Assembly: GCA_013298895.1 (NCBI GenBank) | Contig: JAAFJM010000005.1 | Coordinates: 1-64,000, forward strand | Reading direction: 5' to 3' | Length of the DNA: 64,000 nt | Origin: Bacteroidota bacterium | Lineage (GTDB): Bacteria; Bacteroidota; Bacteroidia; UKL13-3 | Shown here: positions 16,012 to 25,992 of the stretch, piece by piece | How positions within the stretch are numbered: the first letter of the stretch is position 1 | Layout: every line of letters begins with the position of its first letter | Position numbers and translations under genes: made by a program | The notes under the pieces: generated by a model | What the model was told of the DNA's origin: nothing | What the model saw: only the letters and a program-made list of their open reading frames with translations | The model's database searches: none

Positions 16012-18147
16012 ATGAATAATTCTGAACCAAAAAGATATTTAGTAACAGCTGCTTTGCCATATGCAAACGGACCTGTTCATATTGGCCATTTAGCTGGCTG
16101 TTACCTTCCTGCCGATATTTATGTACGTTATTTAAAAGCACAAGGCAAAGAAGTGCTTTTTATTTGCGGAAGCGATGAACATGGAGTGCCCATTACTATT
16201 AAAGCTAAAAAAGAAGGAATAACTCCTCAGCAAGTGGTTGATAAATACGATGGCATTATGAAAAATGCTTTCAAAGATTTTGGAATAGATTTTTCGTATT
16301 ACGGACGTACTTCCTCAAAAACGCACCACGATACTGCACAAGAATTTTTTAGAACTTTGTACGATAAAGGTGTTTTTAAAGAAGAAATTACCAAACAGTA
16401 TTACGATGAAGAGGCTAAACAATTTTTAGCTGATAGATATATTACAGGCACCTGCCCTCGTTGCGGAAACCCAAATGCTTATGGCGACCAATGCGAAAAA
16501 TGTGGCACTACTTTAAGCCCAACCGATTTAATCAATCCCAAATCGGCTTTGAGTGGTGCAACTCCAGTTTTAAAAGAAACCAAAAATTGGTTTTTACCAA
16601 TGGGCGACATCCAACAAAGTGATGAATTTCAAGAATATATTAAACGTTTTGAAGGCTGGAAAAGTAATATTAAAGGCCAGTGTAGCAGCTGGTTAACCGA
16701 AGGTTTACAGCCACGAGCCATGACCCGCGATTTGGATTGGGGTGTTCCAGTTCCGATTGATGGTGCCGATGGAAAAGTATTATATGTTTGGTTTGATGCT
16801 CCAATTGGATACATAAGCGCTACGAAAGAATATTTGCAGCTAGCAGCTAGCAACTGGCAACTAGCAAATACAGGCGATAGGCCAGAGGCTAGCGGCCAGA
16901 AGCCAGCAGCTTTCGAAGATTGGTGGCAAAACGATGAAACCGCATTGATTCATTTTATAGGTAAAGACAATATTGTGTTTCATGCTATTATTTTCCCTAT
17001 GATGTTGATGACACATGGCAAGTTTATTTTACCAACCAATGTGCCTGCTAACGAGTTTTTAAACCTAGAAGGCGATAAAATTTCGACCAGCCGCAATTGG
17101 GCAGTTTGGTTACATGAGTATTTAGTTGACTTCCCTAACCGTCAAGATGAATTGCGTTATGTTTTAACCAGCATTGCACCAGAAACAAAAGACAGTGAGT
17201 TTACTTGGAAAGATTATCAAACTCGTGTAAACAGTGAACTGGTAAGTATTTTCGGCAATTTTGTAAATCGTGTTTTGGTGCTAAGCAATAAATTTTACGA
17301 AGGTAAAATTCCAGCCATAACTAGCGCTTTAACTGATGAAAGATTATTGACTTGCCGCCAAACTTGTTTGGATAGTATTGCTCAAAGTTTACATGCTATG
17401 CGCGAAGATTTAGATGCAGTAAAACTGCGCGATGCACAAGCTGAATTTATTAACGTAGCCAGAGCTGGAAATAAATATTTGGCCGATACTGAGCCTTGGA
17501 AATTGATAAAAACCGATGCTGAAAGTGTTAAACAAATTATGTTTGATGCTCTGCAAATTTGCGCCAAATTAGCGATTGCAGCGGAACCATTTTTACCACA
17601 TACTGCTACTAAATTAAAAGCCATGTTAGCTGCTAACGATTTGCATTGGAGTTCATTATTCAACGAAAATATTTTAAAGGAAAATCGTCAGTTGGGAACT
17701 GCTGAAATTTTATACAAACAAGTGGAAGATGAAGAAATTTTAAAACAACTTACTCGACTTGAAAACATAAAAATAGCTAACATCCAACAGCCAGAAGCTA
17801 GCAGCCTTAATGAGGTAAAAGCGGATATTACTTACGAAGATTTTGAAAAATTAGACTTAAGAGTGGGTAAAGTTTTAGAAGCTGAAAAAGTGCCAAAAGC
17901 TGATAAATTATTGAAACTAATTGTAGATTTAGGTTTTGAAAAACGCACCATTTTGAGTGGCATTGCAGAATATTATCAACCTGAAGAATTAGTTGGCAAA
18001 TTAGTTACAGTTGTAGCCAACTTAGCTCCTCGCAAAATACGTGGAATTGAAAGCCAAGGCATGCTTTTAATGGCAGGTAATGATTTTGGAAAACTTTACA
18101 GCGTAGGCCCTGAAAAAGACATAGAAGTAGGAAGTGTAGTAAAATAA
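16012..18147 (+). CDS. metG: Methionine-tRNA ligase
   Basis: MetRS (711 residues) charges tRNA-Met with methionine. The HIGH-type motif is VHIGHLAG at residues 22-29; the zinc knuckle reads CPRCGN and CEKCG; the KMSKS-equivalent is [10 protein letters not shown]. An anticodon-binding helical domain follows, and a C-terminal tRNA-binding OB-fold begins at about residue 605 ([20 protein letters not shown]). Two stretches do not look like MetRS: about 17 extra residues after EYLQ (near 278-300), coded by CTAGC-rich repeat DNA, and a short QPEASS insertion in the linker before the OB-fold. Both are in frame and the enzyme core appears intact. Confidence 0.97.
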   Translation: MNNSEPKRYLVTAALPYANGPVHIGHLAGCYLPADIYVRYLKAQGKEVLFICGSDEHGVPITIKAKKEGITPQQVVDKYDGIMKNAFKDFGIDFSYYGRTSSKTHHDTAQEFFRTLYDKGVFKEEITKQYYDEEAKQFLADRYITGTCPRCGNPNAYGDQCEKCGTTLSPTDLINPKSALSGATPVLKETKNWFLPMGDIQQSDEFQEYIKRFEGWKSNIKGQCSSWLTEGLQPRAMTRDLDWGVPVPIDGADGKVLYVWFDAPIGYISATKEYLQLAASNWQLANTGDRPEASGQKPAAFEDWWQNDETALIHFIGKDNIVFHAIIFPMMLMTHGKFILPTNVPANEFLNLEGDKISTSRNWAVWLHEYLVDFPNRQDELRYVLTSIAPETKDSEFTWKDYQTRVNSELVSIFGNFVNRVLVLSNKFYEGKIPAITSALTDERLLTCRQTCLDSIAQSLHAMREDLDAVKLRDAQAEFINVARAGNKYLADTEPWKLIKTDAESVKQIMFDALQICAKLAIAAEPFLPHTATKLKAMLAANDLHWSSLFNENILKENRQLGTAEILYKQVEDEEILKQLTRLENIKIANIQQPEASSLNEVKADITYEDFEKLDLRVGKVLEAEKVPKADKLLKLIVDLGFEKRTILSGIAEYYQPEELVGKLVTVVANLAPRKIRGIESQGMLLMAGNDFGKLYSVGPEKDIEVGSVVK
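16836..16910. repeat. In-frame intergenic-type repeat inside metG
   Basis: The stretch is built of words such as GCAGCTAGCAGCTAGC, AACTGGCAACTAGC and GGCCAGAAGCCAGC. The 13-mer GCCAGAAGCCAGC (16895-16907) recurs in reverse complement behind cysS at 49122-49134. It encodes an extra loop of about 17 residues between conserved MetRS blocks IGYI and WWQNDE. A shorter related piece, CAGCCAGAAGCTAGCAGC, lies at 17788-17805 in the linker before the OB-fold. Confidence 0.65.
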
Positions 18148-18443
18148 AACTAACAAAACCCTTAAAATCTAAATGATAGAGTATGTTTTATTATACATAA
18201 ATATACTTATTGTAGCTTTCGTTTTCTTATAACAAATAACAACCATATTTAAGTCATTTATAATGTGCGACTTAAGGCTGTGAAATAAAGCCATGTTTGC
18301 AAAATGTCGCTTTTCCACATGTTATAAACTTTATTTGCCTGATTGTTAGTAATACACGATTTATTGCTTAAAATTTAACGCCCAATTCTTTTATAAGAAG
18401 TAGTAATTAACCTAATTTGCGCCTCGTAAAAACTATTTTTGTG

Positions 18444-18827
18444 ATGAATAAAACAGACGAAAAACCTATACTACTAACTAAACGTAAGAATATTCAAGTT
18501 GTAATTGACTATTGTATTGAACAAAAAATCAGCTTTAATGCCAGTCCAAGAGCAATTAGCATTGACGAATGGGAGATAGAATTGAATATTACTACAATTA
18601 AAGGGGCAATTGCTTTAGGAATTTTTGTTAAAGAAAACAAATTAGAACTTTATGGTATGGGAGAAACTCTGAAACCGAAGGCCGCAGTAGCATCAACTCT
18701 AACTAAAAAAGTCGAAACTAAGGAAGCTGCTACTGCACCAACTTTAATAGACGAATTAGTTCTAGCACCAGTAGTTGAAGAAAATTCAACTTCATTAACA
18801 TTTGACTTAAATAATAGTAACAACTAA
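18444..18827 (+). CDS. Hypothetical protein
   Basis: The protein is 127 residues from the ATG at 18444; the frame is open nine codons further upstream but that start is a poor one. The first 75 residues look folded (IQVVIDYCIEQKISFNASPR, EWEIELNITTIKGAIALGIF), the remainder is Ala/Thr/Glu-rich and likely disordered. No family is recognised. The 296 bases upstream (18148-18443) hold no gene; nothing in them stands out beyond AT-rich sequence. A strong terminator follows at 18912. Confidence 0.6.
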   Translation: MNKTDEKPILLTKRKNIQVVIDYCIEQKISFNASPRAISIDEWEIELNITTIKGAIALGIFVKENKLELYGMGETLKPKAAVASTLTKKVETKEAATAPTLIDELVLAPVVEENSTSLTFDLNNSNN

Positions 18828-18911
18828 TAAGAAACTGTAGTTGTTGTCATAAACATTTGAGTAATTCTCTTATTGCAAGTGAGAGAAAAGATTTAATTGA
18901 TTACACAGAAT

Positions 18912-18947
18912 GCGGGCGCGTGCAAGAGCGCCCGCTTTTGTATTTTT
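18912..18947 (+). terminator. Rho-independent terminator
   Basis: GCGGGCGC (18912-18919) and GCGCCCGC (18928-18935) form a perfect eight-pair GC stem with an eight-base loop, followed by TTTTGTATTTTT. It ends the unit of the hypothetical gene at 18444-18827. Confidence 0.9.
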
Positions 18948-18971
18948 AGGCCTTGCCGTTTCTATTTTACA

Positions 18972-19361
18972 ATGAAAGATTATAAAAAATATTATATTAT
19001 TCCAGCACCACCTGAAGAGGTTTATTTGGCTTTAACAAACGAGGCTACCATAATGCTTTGGACAGGCGATAAAGCAGAAATGAAAGCAGAAGCAGGCACC
19101 GAATTTAGTATGTGGGATGGAAGTATTATTGGAAAAAATATTGAATTTGAAGAGAGCAAAAAAATTGTTCAACAATGGTATTTTGATGATGAAAATGAAG
19201 CTACTCCATCAATTGTTACAATTAAACTTCACAAACATAATCAAGGTACATCACTTGAGTTACGTCATACAAATATTCCAGATGAAGCCTTTGATGATAT
19301 TAGCGAGGGTTGGGATCAATCATACATGGCAGAACTGATTGATTTCTATGAAGAAGATTAG
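18972..19361 (+). CDS. SRPBCC / AHSA1-like domain protein
   Basis: This 129-residue protein (ATG at 18972; an open frame extends upstream through the terminator and is rejected) begins with YIIPAPPEEVYLALTNEATI and continues with MWDGSIIGKN and a C-terminal helix SEGWDQSYMAELIDFYEED. This is the plan of SRPBCC proteins of the AHSA1 type: a hydrophobic cavity closed by a long C-terminal helix. Ligand and role are unknown. It stands directly after a terminator and so should have its own promoter. Confidence 0.82.
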   Translation: MKDYKKYYIIPAPPEEVYLALTNEATIMLWTGDKAEMKAEAGTEFSMWDGSIIGKNIEFEESKKIVQQWYFDDENEATPSIVTIKLHKHNQGTSLELRHTNIPDEAFDDISEGWDQSYMAELIDFYEED

Positions 19362-19375
19362 GTAATTTAATTAGT

Positions 19376-19819
19376 TTATTTTCTTGATTTTTGTTTTATA
19401 AATAAATCAGAAGCATCTAAAACAAATGATGTAAAACTAATATTTTTTTCAACTACCATTTCATCGCTGGTAAGCGGAGAAATTAGAATAAATTTATCAA
19501 GATTTTTTTTCACATCATTCATATTGAACTGGCAATAGCCATTATTAATAGTGGCAGTTTGTAAAACAGTGTATTCATCCGACAATAACTGAATATGCAT
19601 TCCATCGAAAGCGTATTTACTTGCTTTTATATTATTAGAAGGGACTATTTTAACTTGTAAAAACTTATTGGTTGATTGATCTAAACCTATTTTTTTGTTA
19701 AATATAGTATTGGAATTTTCTAGGTTACCGACCCACATACCATTAACAGCAATGTCCCCACCAATAAAAAAAATAATTACTATTAAAAGTGTGCCTAAAT
19801 ATTTTGATAAATGATTCAT
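19376..19819 (-). CDS. Hypothetical membrane-anchored protein
   Basis: From the ATG at 19819 the protein is 147 residues; a TTG at 19837 is also possible. It has one N-terminal hydrophobic segment (YLGTLLIVIIFFIGGDIAV), probably a signal anchor, and a periplasmic beta-rich body. No family is recognised. It is convergent with the SRPBCC gene, with only 14 bases between the stops. Confidence 0.55.
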   Translation of the reverse strand: MNHLSKYLGTLLIVIIFFIGGDIAVNGMWVGNLENSNTIFNKKIGLDQSTNKFLQVKIVPSNNIKASKYAFDGMHIQLLSDEYTVLQTATINNGYCQFNMNDVKKNLDKFILISPLTSDEMVVEKNISFTSFVLDASDLFIKQKSRK

Positions 19820-19947
19820 AATTGTGCTTTTAAACAAACAAACACAATTAATGCCAACTTACAATGCTATATAAATCAATCACTTAACAAAAAATAAAAA
19901 AATAAAAAAAACCAAAAAAGAACTAAGATTCTCATTTTGGGATTTTT

Positions 19948-20808
19948 TTATTTGCTATTTTTCTTCATGGTTTCCTTTTTCAAGTTATTTAAAGCTTCTA
20001 AGTCTTTATTAGTTAACTTACATTTTTCAGGAGAGGAAGAATCATAGTACATTAGCTCACTATTTTGAGCACTTATGATAAGCTTATTGCAATATTTTTC
20101 ATCTTTTACTAATAATGTGTAAAGTAAAGCATTATCTTGGTCTAGAATAGACCTATAAATTACATCTCTATCAACCTCTTCAATTTCTCCATCAAATAAA
20201 TCATTGGCATCTTTTTTACCTTTTAAATCAAGCATTTTATCCTCAACCAAAAGTTTCTTATCAAGTAATTGATTTCTGTCAGATGGGTAATCTACCATCA
20301 TTTTTGAAGCTGCCAAATCAGCATCTCTATCTACAGCAATAGCATACTCTAAATAGTTGTTCATCATTTGAACAGCACGTTGCAGTTCAAAACTCCAATC
20401 GCTTGTATCAATTGAATTGCTGCAAAATGACTGCGCTAATATGTCTTCTGACAATGCTTTTCTTTTAAATTTATTTAATAAAACTAACCCATTAAAATCT
20501 TCTTCACAGCTGCCAAGTCGCGCTTTATTCTTACTTCCTTTTGATTTACTAAAAGTAAGGTATGCAACATTCTCTTTTTTGTATTTTTGTAAATCGTTAT
20601 CGAATGCAATTTCAAAACTATTAAACTTCCAATGACGCAGCATAGCAGTTTCAATAGAGGCATTGTATGCACTGTCAAGAAAAAGCACAACAATCACTTT
20701 TGTATCTTTAAATTTTTCCAAATCAGATTTCTTTTTAAAAAAACCAAATTGAGCTGATGCATGGTAACTTGCTAACAATAGCAAAATAATTGATAATACT
20801 TTTTTCAT
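19948..20808 (-). CDS. Hypothetical secreted protein
   Basis: This 286-residue protein has a signal peptide (MKKVLSIILLLLASYHASAQ) and a mature part rich in Lys and Asp, with DKFKDTKVIVVLFLDSAYN-like opening text and EEVDRDVIYRSILDQDNALLYTL later. No known domain is recognised. It may be co-transcribed with the gene at 19376-19819, since both are on the minus strand with 128 bases between them. Confidence 0.6.
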   Translation of the reverse strand: MKKVLSIILLLLASYHASAQFGFFKKKSDLEKFKDTKVIVVLFLDSAYNASIETAMLRHWKFNSFEIAFDNDLQKYKKENVAYLTFSKSKGSKNKARLGSCEEDFNGLVLLNKFKRKALSEDILAQSFCSNSIDTSDWSFELQRAVQMMNNYLEYAIAVDRDADLAASKMMVDYPSDRNQLLDKKLLVEDKMLDLKGKKDANDLFDGEIEEVDRDVIYRSILDQDNALLYTLLVKDEKYCNKLIISAQNSELMYYDSSSPEKCKLTNKDLEALNNLKKETMKKNSK

Positions 20809-21004
20809 TTTATTGTGATTTAAAGTTGCAAATAAATCTTTCTATTTAAAAATAGAAAGATTTATTTAATTTGCATGACAATCTTGTAAAATATAAAGAA
20901 CTATTAATAGTAAGTAATAGATTATTTTCCTACTATAATACACTAATAATGAGTGGTTTTTTAAATTAAAATAAGAGCAAATCAATAACATTCTTTTTTT
21001 ATAA

Positions 21005-21949
21005 ATGAGTAAAGATTCAATATTAATTATTGGCTCAAATGGCCAAATAGGAACTGAGTTAGCAGAATCACTAAGATTAATTTATGGTGATGACCATGTA
21101 GTATGCAGTGATTTAAAACAGCCTGAAACAATCAAAGGTCCATTCGAAATCATTGATATATTAGATAAAGACGGTGTTTATTCAATTATAAAAAAATATT
21201 CCATCACACAAGTTTATTTACTTGCTGCATTATTAAGTGCTACCGCAGAAAAAAATCCAAAATTTGCATGGGATTTAAATATGCAGGGCCTATTTAATAT
21301 TCTAGATGCTGCTAAAGAAGGTTTAATAAAAAAAGTTTATTGGCCAAGTTCAATCGCAGTTTTTGGTCCAACTACACCAAGTGTTTTGACTCCTCAATAC
21401 ACTATTATGGAACCAAATACTATTTATGGAATCAGCAAACAAGCAGGAGAACGTTTCTGTGAATATTATTTCCAAAAATACAATGTTGACGTACGCAGCA
21501 TAAGATATCCGGGTTTAATTGGATACAAATCTGCTCCAGGTGGAGGAACTACAGATTATGCCGTTCACATTTACCATGAAGCTTTGAAAAATGGTAAGTA
21601 CACAAGTTTTTTAAGTGAGCAAACTACATTACCAATGATGTATATGCCAGATGCTTTAAAAGCTACTATTAACCTAATGGAAGCACCTGCTGAAAAGGTA
21701 AAAATACGTAGTAGTTATAATGTAGCTGGAATGAGTTTTAATCCTTTGGAAATTGCTGAATCAATAAAAAAACACATTCCAAATTTTGAAATTGATTTCA
21801 ATCCTGATTTCAGGCAAGCAATAGCTGATAGTTGGCCTAAAAGTATCAATGATGCTGAAGCAAGACAGCATTGGGGATGGAGTCCTGATTATGATTTGCA
21901 ATCAATGACAGATGATATGATACTAAATTTGAGAAAAAGGATGCAATAA
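21005..21949 (+). CDS. NAD-dependent epimerase/dehydratase; L-threonine 3-dehydrogenase-like SDR
   Basis: This 314-residue extended short-chain dehydrogenase has the Gly motif IGSNGQIGTEL (G10, G13, G16) and the catalytic YGISK (Y141, K145). It closely resembles the SDR-type L-threonine 3-dehydrogenases of Flavobacteria (PGLIGYKSAPGGGTTDYAV and the conserved LPMMYMPDALKATI). That enzyme oxidises threonine to 2-amino-3-ketobutyrate, which a CoA ligase then splits to glycine and acetyl-CoA; the ligase gene is not in the window. A bidirectional terminator follows. The substrate call is from family resemblance. Confidence 0.87.
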   Translation: MSKDSILIIGSNGQIGTELAESLRLIYGDDHVVCSDLKQPETIKGPFEIIDILDKDGVYSIIKKYSITQVYLLAALLSATAEKNPKFAWDLNMQGLFNILDAAKEGLIKKVYWPSSIAVFGPTTPSVLTPQYTIMEPNTIYGISKQAGERFCEYYFQKYNVDVRSIRYPGLIGYKSAPGGGTTDYAVHIYHEALKNGKYTSFLSEQTTLPMMYMPDALKATINLMEAPAEKVKIRSSYNVAGMSFNPLEIAESIKKHIPNFEIDFNPDFRQAIADSWPKSINDAEARQHWGWSPDYDLQSMTDDMILNLRKRMQ

Positions 21950-21994
21950 CTTATACAATCTATTAATAATAGTTATTTTTAGAATAATATGCAT

Positions 21995-22027
21995 AAAAAA
22001 ACCCAAGCTTTTATACTTGGGTTTTTT
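21995..22027. terminator. Bidirectional rho-independent terminator
   Basis: AAAAAAACCCAAG (21995-22007) pairs with CTTGGGTTTTTT (22016-22027) around an eight-base loop, with A- and T-runs at the base. It separates the convergent SDR gene and rplY. Confidence 0.9.
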
Positions 22028-22046
22028 AACATTATTCAATCTAAAA

Positions 22047-22634
22047 TTATTTTTTCTTACCTTTTGCATCTTCAGTTGCTGCTGAAACTGCTGCTCTAGT
22101 AGTTTTAACTGTAACTACAGGGTTATTTGGTGAGTCCATTAAAGTAATATTTGAAACTGTAATATCACCAACTTTAATTGATTTACCAATTTCTAATGTT
22201 TCGATATTGATTTCGATAGATTCTGGTAAATTAGCTGGGAAACCTTTAACTTTTAATTTTTGTTGTTTAACCATCAATTTACCACCTTGACGAACACCAA
22301 CTGAATTACCAACACATTTAACTGGAATTAATATATCAATTTGTTTAGTTTCATCTAATTCCATAAAATCAGCATGGATAATAGAATCGTTAACTGGATG
22401 ATATTGAATATCTTTTAAAACTGCTTTAAATACTGAACCATCAATATCTAATTGCACTTTATAAGTATTTGGAGTGTAAACTAAAAGTTTGAAATCAGCT
22501 TCATACATAGTGAAGTGAATATGCTCTTTACCACCATATAATACACATGGTACTTGACCTGCAGCTCTTACTAATTTTGTTGCTGCTTTTCCTAAATCGT
22601 TACGTTTGTAACCAAACATTGCTACTGTTTTCAT
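22047..22634 (-). CDS. rplY: 50S ribosomal protein L25 (Ctc form)
   Basis: L25 (195 residues) binds 5S rRNA. It has the N-terminal L25 domain (RNDLGKAATKLVRAAGQVPCVLYGG) and the C-terminal TL5/Ctc domain (DFMELDETKQIDILIPVKCVG, then NLPESIEINIETLEIGKSIKVGD). The Lys-rich tail is usual. It is the second gene of a prs-rplY pair on the minus strand, 92 bases after prs, an arrangement conserved in many bacteria. The start is the ATG at 22634. Confidence 0.96.
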   Translation of the reverse strand: MKTVAMFGYKRNDLGKAATKLVRAAGQVPCVLYGGKEHIHFTMYEADFKLLVYTPNTYKVQLDIDGSVFKAVLKDIQYHPVNDSIIHADFMELDETKQIDILIPVKCVGNSVGVRQGGKLMVKQQKLKVKGFPANLPESIEINIETLEIGKSIKVGDITVSNITLMDSPNNPVVTVKTTRAAVSAATEDAKGKKK

Positions 22635-22726
22635 TCTTTGTTTTCTCCTTTTTACTTTTTAAAAAATTTGGCAAAACCCATTTTGGAATCCCAATACTAA
22701 TTTTGCTTTTTGGTTTATAATTTATT

Positions 22727-23674
22727 TTATTTTTTCAAATCGAATAATGAACTGATACTACCATGTTCATTTACATTTCTAATAGCTTCAGCAAATAAAT
22801 CGGCCGAAGTTAATACTTTAATTTTTGCACTTTCTTGTTTTAAAGGAATGGTATCGGTAACCACTAACTCATCAATAACTGAATTTTCAATGGTTTCGTA
22901 TGCTTTTCCTGATAAAACTGGGTGAGTACAGAAAGCTCTCACACTTAAAGCGCCTTTATCTTTCATTAATTGTGCAGCTTTGGCTAATGTACTTCCGGTG
23001 TCAATAATGTCATCTACCATTACTACATGCTTTCCGCTCACGTCACCAATTAAGGTCATTGCTGCTATTTCGTTAGCTCTTCTTCTTTCTTTATCGCAAA
23101 TTACCATATCAATTCCTAACGCTTTTGCATAAGTTCTTGCTCTGGTAGTTGAACCCATATCGGGCGATGCAATAATTAAATTACCAATATTAGCTAAATT
23201 TTTAATATATGGTAAAAATATAACCGATGGATCCATATGATCAACCGGAATTTCGAAAAATCCTTGAATTTGAGGTGCGTGTAAATCCATTGTCATAACG
23301 CGGCTTGCACCAACAGCAGTAAGCATATCAGCAACCACTTTTGAACCAATAGCTACACGGGGTTTATCTTTTCTATCCTGACGAGCCATACCAAAATATG
23401 GAATAACTGCAGTAATATAATGAGCCGATGCACGTTTTGCAGCATCAATCATTAATAATAACTCCATTAAATTATCAGAATTTGCAAAAGTAGATTGGAT
23501 TAAAAAAACATCGCAACCACGAACACTTTCATTAAAACTTGGCTGAAATTCGCCATCACTAAATCGGGCAGTAGTACAATCTCCAAGTGGCTGACCAAAG
23601 GCGTCAGCAATTTTTTCAGCTAAATAACGTGAATTTGTTCCTGAAAATAATTTGACTTGATTATTATTTGCCAT
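22727..23674 (-). CDS. prs: Ribose-phosphate pyrophosphokinase
   Basis: This 315-residue enzyme makes PRPP from ribose 5-phosphate and ATP for nucleotide, His, Trp and NAD synthesis. Diagnostic blocks are RFSDGEFQPSFNESVRG, YFGMARQDRKDKPR, the divalent-cation site MTMDLHAPQIQGFF and the PRPP-binding loop VVMVDDIIDTGSTLAKAA. Length is normal. It is transcribed towards rplY and has a tRNA-Gln gene upstream on the same strand. Confidence 0.97.
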   Translation of the reverse strand: MANNNQVKLFSGTNSRYLAEKIADAFGQPLGDCTTARFSDGEFQPSFNESVRGCDVFLIQSTFANSDNLMELLLMIDAAKRASAHYITAVIPYFGMARQDRKDKPRVAIGSKVVADMLTAVGASRVMTMDLHAPQIQGFFEIPVDHMDPSVIFLPYIKNLANIGNLIIASPDMGSTTRARTYAKALGIDMVICDKERRRANEIAAMTLIGDVSGKHVVMVDDIIDTGSTLAKAAQLMKDKGALSVRAFCTHPVLSGKAYETIENSVIDELVVTDTIPLKQESAKIKVLTSADLFAEAIRNVNEHGSISSLFDLKK

Positions 23675-23760
23675 GATTTTGAATTTATGAAACCCTTAAG
23701 TAAACAATTAGCTTACCTAAACACTGTTAAGTAAGCTAACTATTAATTAAAACTAAATTG

Positions 23761-23833
23761 TTGTCCGACTAGGGCTCGAACCTAGACTCTACTGAACCAA
23801 AATCAGTTGTGTTGCCAGTTACACCATCAGACA
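23761..23833 (-). tRNA. tRNA-Gln (anticodon TTG)
   Basis: On the minus strand the acceptor TGTCTGA pairs with TCGGACA, the anticodon stem ACTGA/TCAGT encloses the loop TTTTGGT with anticodon TTG, and the T arm reads CTAGG TTCGAGC CCTAG. The 3-prime CCA is not encoded. A -7-like TACATTTG lies upstream (23863-23870 on the minus strand). It accounts for most of the 359 bases between prs and the glycosyltransferase gene. Confidence 0.96.
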
Positions 23834-24033
23834 ATTTCTCAATTCTTCCGTTTTGAGGAGTGCAAATGTAAAATCTTTTTACAGATTGTAAAGCATTTTT
23901 TAAAAAAAATTTATTGATAAAAAGCAACTTAATAAAAACCAGCGTATAAAAAAATTAACGGCTGTGCAAATATTGTGGCTAAAGAATGCAATAATAATAG
24001 AACTTTTGTGGTTGTAATAATAATTACAACAAA

Positions 24034-25227
24034 TTGAACAATATATTAACCATAGCGCTCATTTCGCCTTATTCTGGAAATAGATTTGCCACCTATTTGA
24101 ATTACTATGCCGAAAATTTACTTAAAAAAGGTAAAAAGGTAATTGTAATTAGCCCTGAGTTTTCTGAAATAGCTGAATACGTAAAGCTAAAAGTTCCTCG
24201 CTATTTAGATAATTTTACCGCTTTGCCGCTTGATGAAAAAATATTTAGCGATAACCGTCCCAATTATTTTGAACTTTTAGGCCGTTGGAATGCTATTAAT
24301 AGTAAAATTAAACAAGCTGAAAAAATTGTAAATGCCGAAGTTGATTTTGCATTCTTCTCTCCTATTGATCCTTTTATTCGTGAATCGGTAAATCTTTTTT
24401 TACTAGATTTTGTATTCAGCTACAAATGGAGTGGTATTTATTTTAACCCAAAACCATACAGACTAAAACAACTAAAATTAAATGTGGACCCTAAATTTTT
24501 GGAACCCGATTATTTGTTTAGATCAAAAAATTGTGTTGGCGTTTGTGTTTTAGATAGATTTATAACCGAACCACTAAAAAGTAGGGTTTATAAAAAAGTA
24601 GTTGTATTTCCTGAAATAAGTAATGTGAGTATTCAAAAAAAGGAATCGGTATATAGCAAACAAATTAAGGAAATGGCCAAAAGCCGTGTAGTAGTTGGCT
24701 TGCTTGGTGTAGAACAAAACGAAGGAATTACCGCTTTAATTAGACTAATTAAAAAAGTAGATACAGATAAATACTTTTTTGTGTTTGCCGGCAAACTCGA
24801 TTTTAAAATAATGGATGATAAACAGCGCCAAGAGGTGGAACTGTTTATGAACGACCATGCTCCCAATATTCTTTTCATTTTACAACCATTAAGTGAAGAA
24901 GAAATTAATCAAATTTATAAAGAGATAGATATCAGCTATTTATACTTTTACAATTACGTTTCATCAAATAATTTACTAACTAAAGCTGCTTATTACCAAA
25001 AACCTATTTTGGCCAACAAAGATTTTTGTGTAGGCGATACCGTTAAAAAGTTTAAAATTGGTTTGAGTGTAAATGGTAAAATGGAAGAAAGTGTAAACGC
25101 ATTAGAATTTTTAAGACTAGAACGCCTTGACTTTAATGTGTTTGACAAAGAGGCATTTAGCGAATATTATGCCTTACAAAGCGAATCATTTTTAACCAAT
25201 GCTTTTGAAGAAATTATGTTCTTTTAG
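24034..25227 (+). CDS. Glycosyltransferase-like protein (GT-B fold)
   Basis: This 397-residue protein starts with TTG at 24034 (LTIALISPYSGNRFATYLNYYA), an N-terminal Rossmann-like start typical of GT4-type glycosyltransferases. The C-terminal half contains VVGLLGVEQNEGITALIRLIKK and FAGKLDF, then NNLLTKAAYYQKPILANKD, the region that binds nucleotide sugar in this fold, although the usual E-x7-E pattern is weak. Donor and acceptor are unknown. It precedes dedA by 82 bases on the same strand. Confidence 0.7.
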   Translation: MNNILTIALISPYSGNRFATYLNYYAENLLKKGKKVIVISPEFSEIAEYVKLKVPRYLDNFTALPLDEKIFSDNRPNYFELLGRWNAINSKIKQAEKIVNAEVDFAFFSPIDPFIRESVNLFLLDFVFSYKWSGIYFNPKPYRLKQLKLNVDPKFLEPDYLFRSKNCVGVCVLDRFITEPLKSRVYKKVVVFPEISNVSIQKKESVYSKQIKEMAKSRVVVGLLGVEQNEGITALIRLIKKVDTDKYFFVFAGKLDFKIMDDKQRQEVELFMNDHAPNILFILQPLSEEEINQIYKEIDISYLYFYNYVSSNNLLTKAAYYQKPILANKDFCVGDTVKKFKIGLSVNGKMEESVNALEFLRLERLDFNVFDKEAFSEYYALQSESFLTNAFEEIMFF

Positions 25228-25309
25228 CACTTTGACTGTTTCTAAACAAGGTAAACTGTTGCATTAATGCATAAAAAGGCTTAATTCGTAAAAAAATAAT
25301 TTAAAAATA

Positions 25310-25921
25310 GTGAATAGTTTTTGGGATTTATTTAAGCCACAAGAGTTAATTGAGTTCGGAGGATTTGCCTTGGTGCTTGTCATTATATTTTTGGAAAATG
25401 GCGTTTTCTTTGGCTTCTTTCTTCCTGGCGATTCATTGTTATTTACTGCAGGTTTGCTTTGCACCACTATTTTAAAAATTACCTTAACCAAACTCATTAT
25501 TGGTATTGCTTTGGCAGCCATTGCGGGCTATTATTTTGGTTATTGGTTTGGTTGGAAAACGGGCGATAATATTTACAAACGAAAAGAAAGTATTTTTTTC
25601 AAGAAGAAATACATTGAAACTGCGCAAGAGTTTTATAAAAAATATGGTGGAATTGCTTTAATTCTAGGCCGATTTTTACCCATTGTAAGAACTTTTGCTC
25701 CTATTTTAGCAGGCATAGTTCGTGTAAATCCATTCATTTTCTTTATTTATACTGTAGTAGGGGCATTCTTGTGGCCTGTAGTAGTTTGCGGAGCTGGTTT
25801 TTATGTTGGCCAAGTTTTCCCGCAAGCCATCGATTATTTAAATTATATCATCATTGGGTTTATTGTGGTAACCAGCATTCCTGTTATTAAATCACTTACC
25901 AAAAAGAAAATAGTTGATTAG
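25310..25921 (+). CDS. DedA-family membrane protein
   Basis: This 203-residue integral membrane protein starts with GTG at 25310. It has ENGVFFGFFLPGDSLLFTAG (the FxPGE/D motif) and GRFLPIVRTFAPILAGI (the RxxP motif), both hallmarks of DedA proteins, and about five hydrophobic segments. DedA proteins are now regarded as lipid flippases, for example for undecaprenyl phosphate or phosphatidylethanolamine. The specific lipid is not predictable. Confidence 0.93.
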   Translation: MNSFWDLFKPQELIEFGGFALVLVIIFLENGVFFGFFLPGDSLLFTAGLLCTTILKITLTKLIIGIALAAIAGYYFGYWFGWKTGDNIYKRKESIFFKKKYIETAQEFYKKYGGIALILGRFLPIVRTFAPILAGIVRVNPFIFFIYTVVGAFLWPVVVCGAGFYVGQVFPQAIDYLNYIIIGFIVVTSIPVIKSLTKKKIVD

Positions 25922-25956
25922 TTAATAGAGTTAGCTTGTTAAACCTATTTTGCCAA

Positions 25957-25986
25957 TTTGGTTTACAACTCTTTTTTATACATTTG
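25957..25986 (+). promoter_or_regulatory. Promoter of rsmI, possibly giving a leaderless mRNA
   Basis: TTTG at 25957-25960 and TACATTTG at 25979-25986 are separated by 18 bases. The expected start site falls within a few bases of the rsmI ATG at 25993, so the transcript could be leaderless or nearly so. Confidence 0.55.
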
Positions 25987-25992
25987 CCCAAT

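Noticed and set aside
18897-18971. Upstream extension of the SRPBCC gene
   Set aside because: It would run through a strong rho-independent terminator; the ATG at 18972 fits the domain start.
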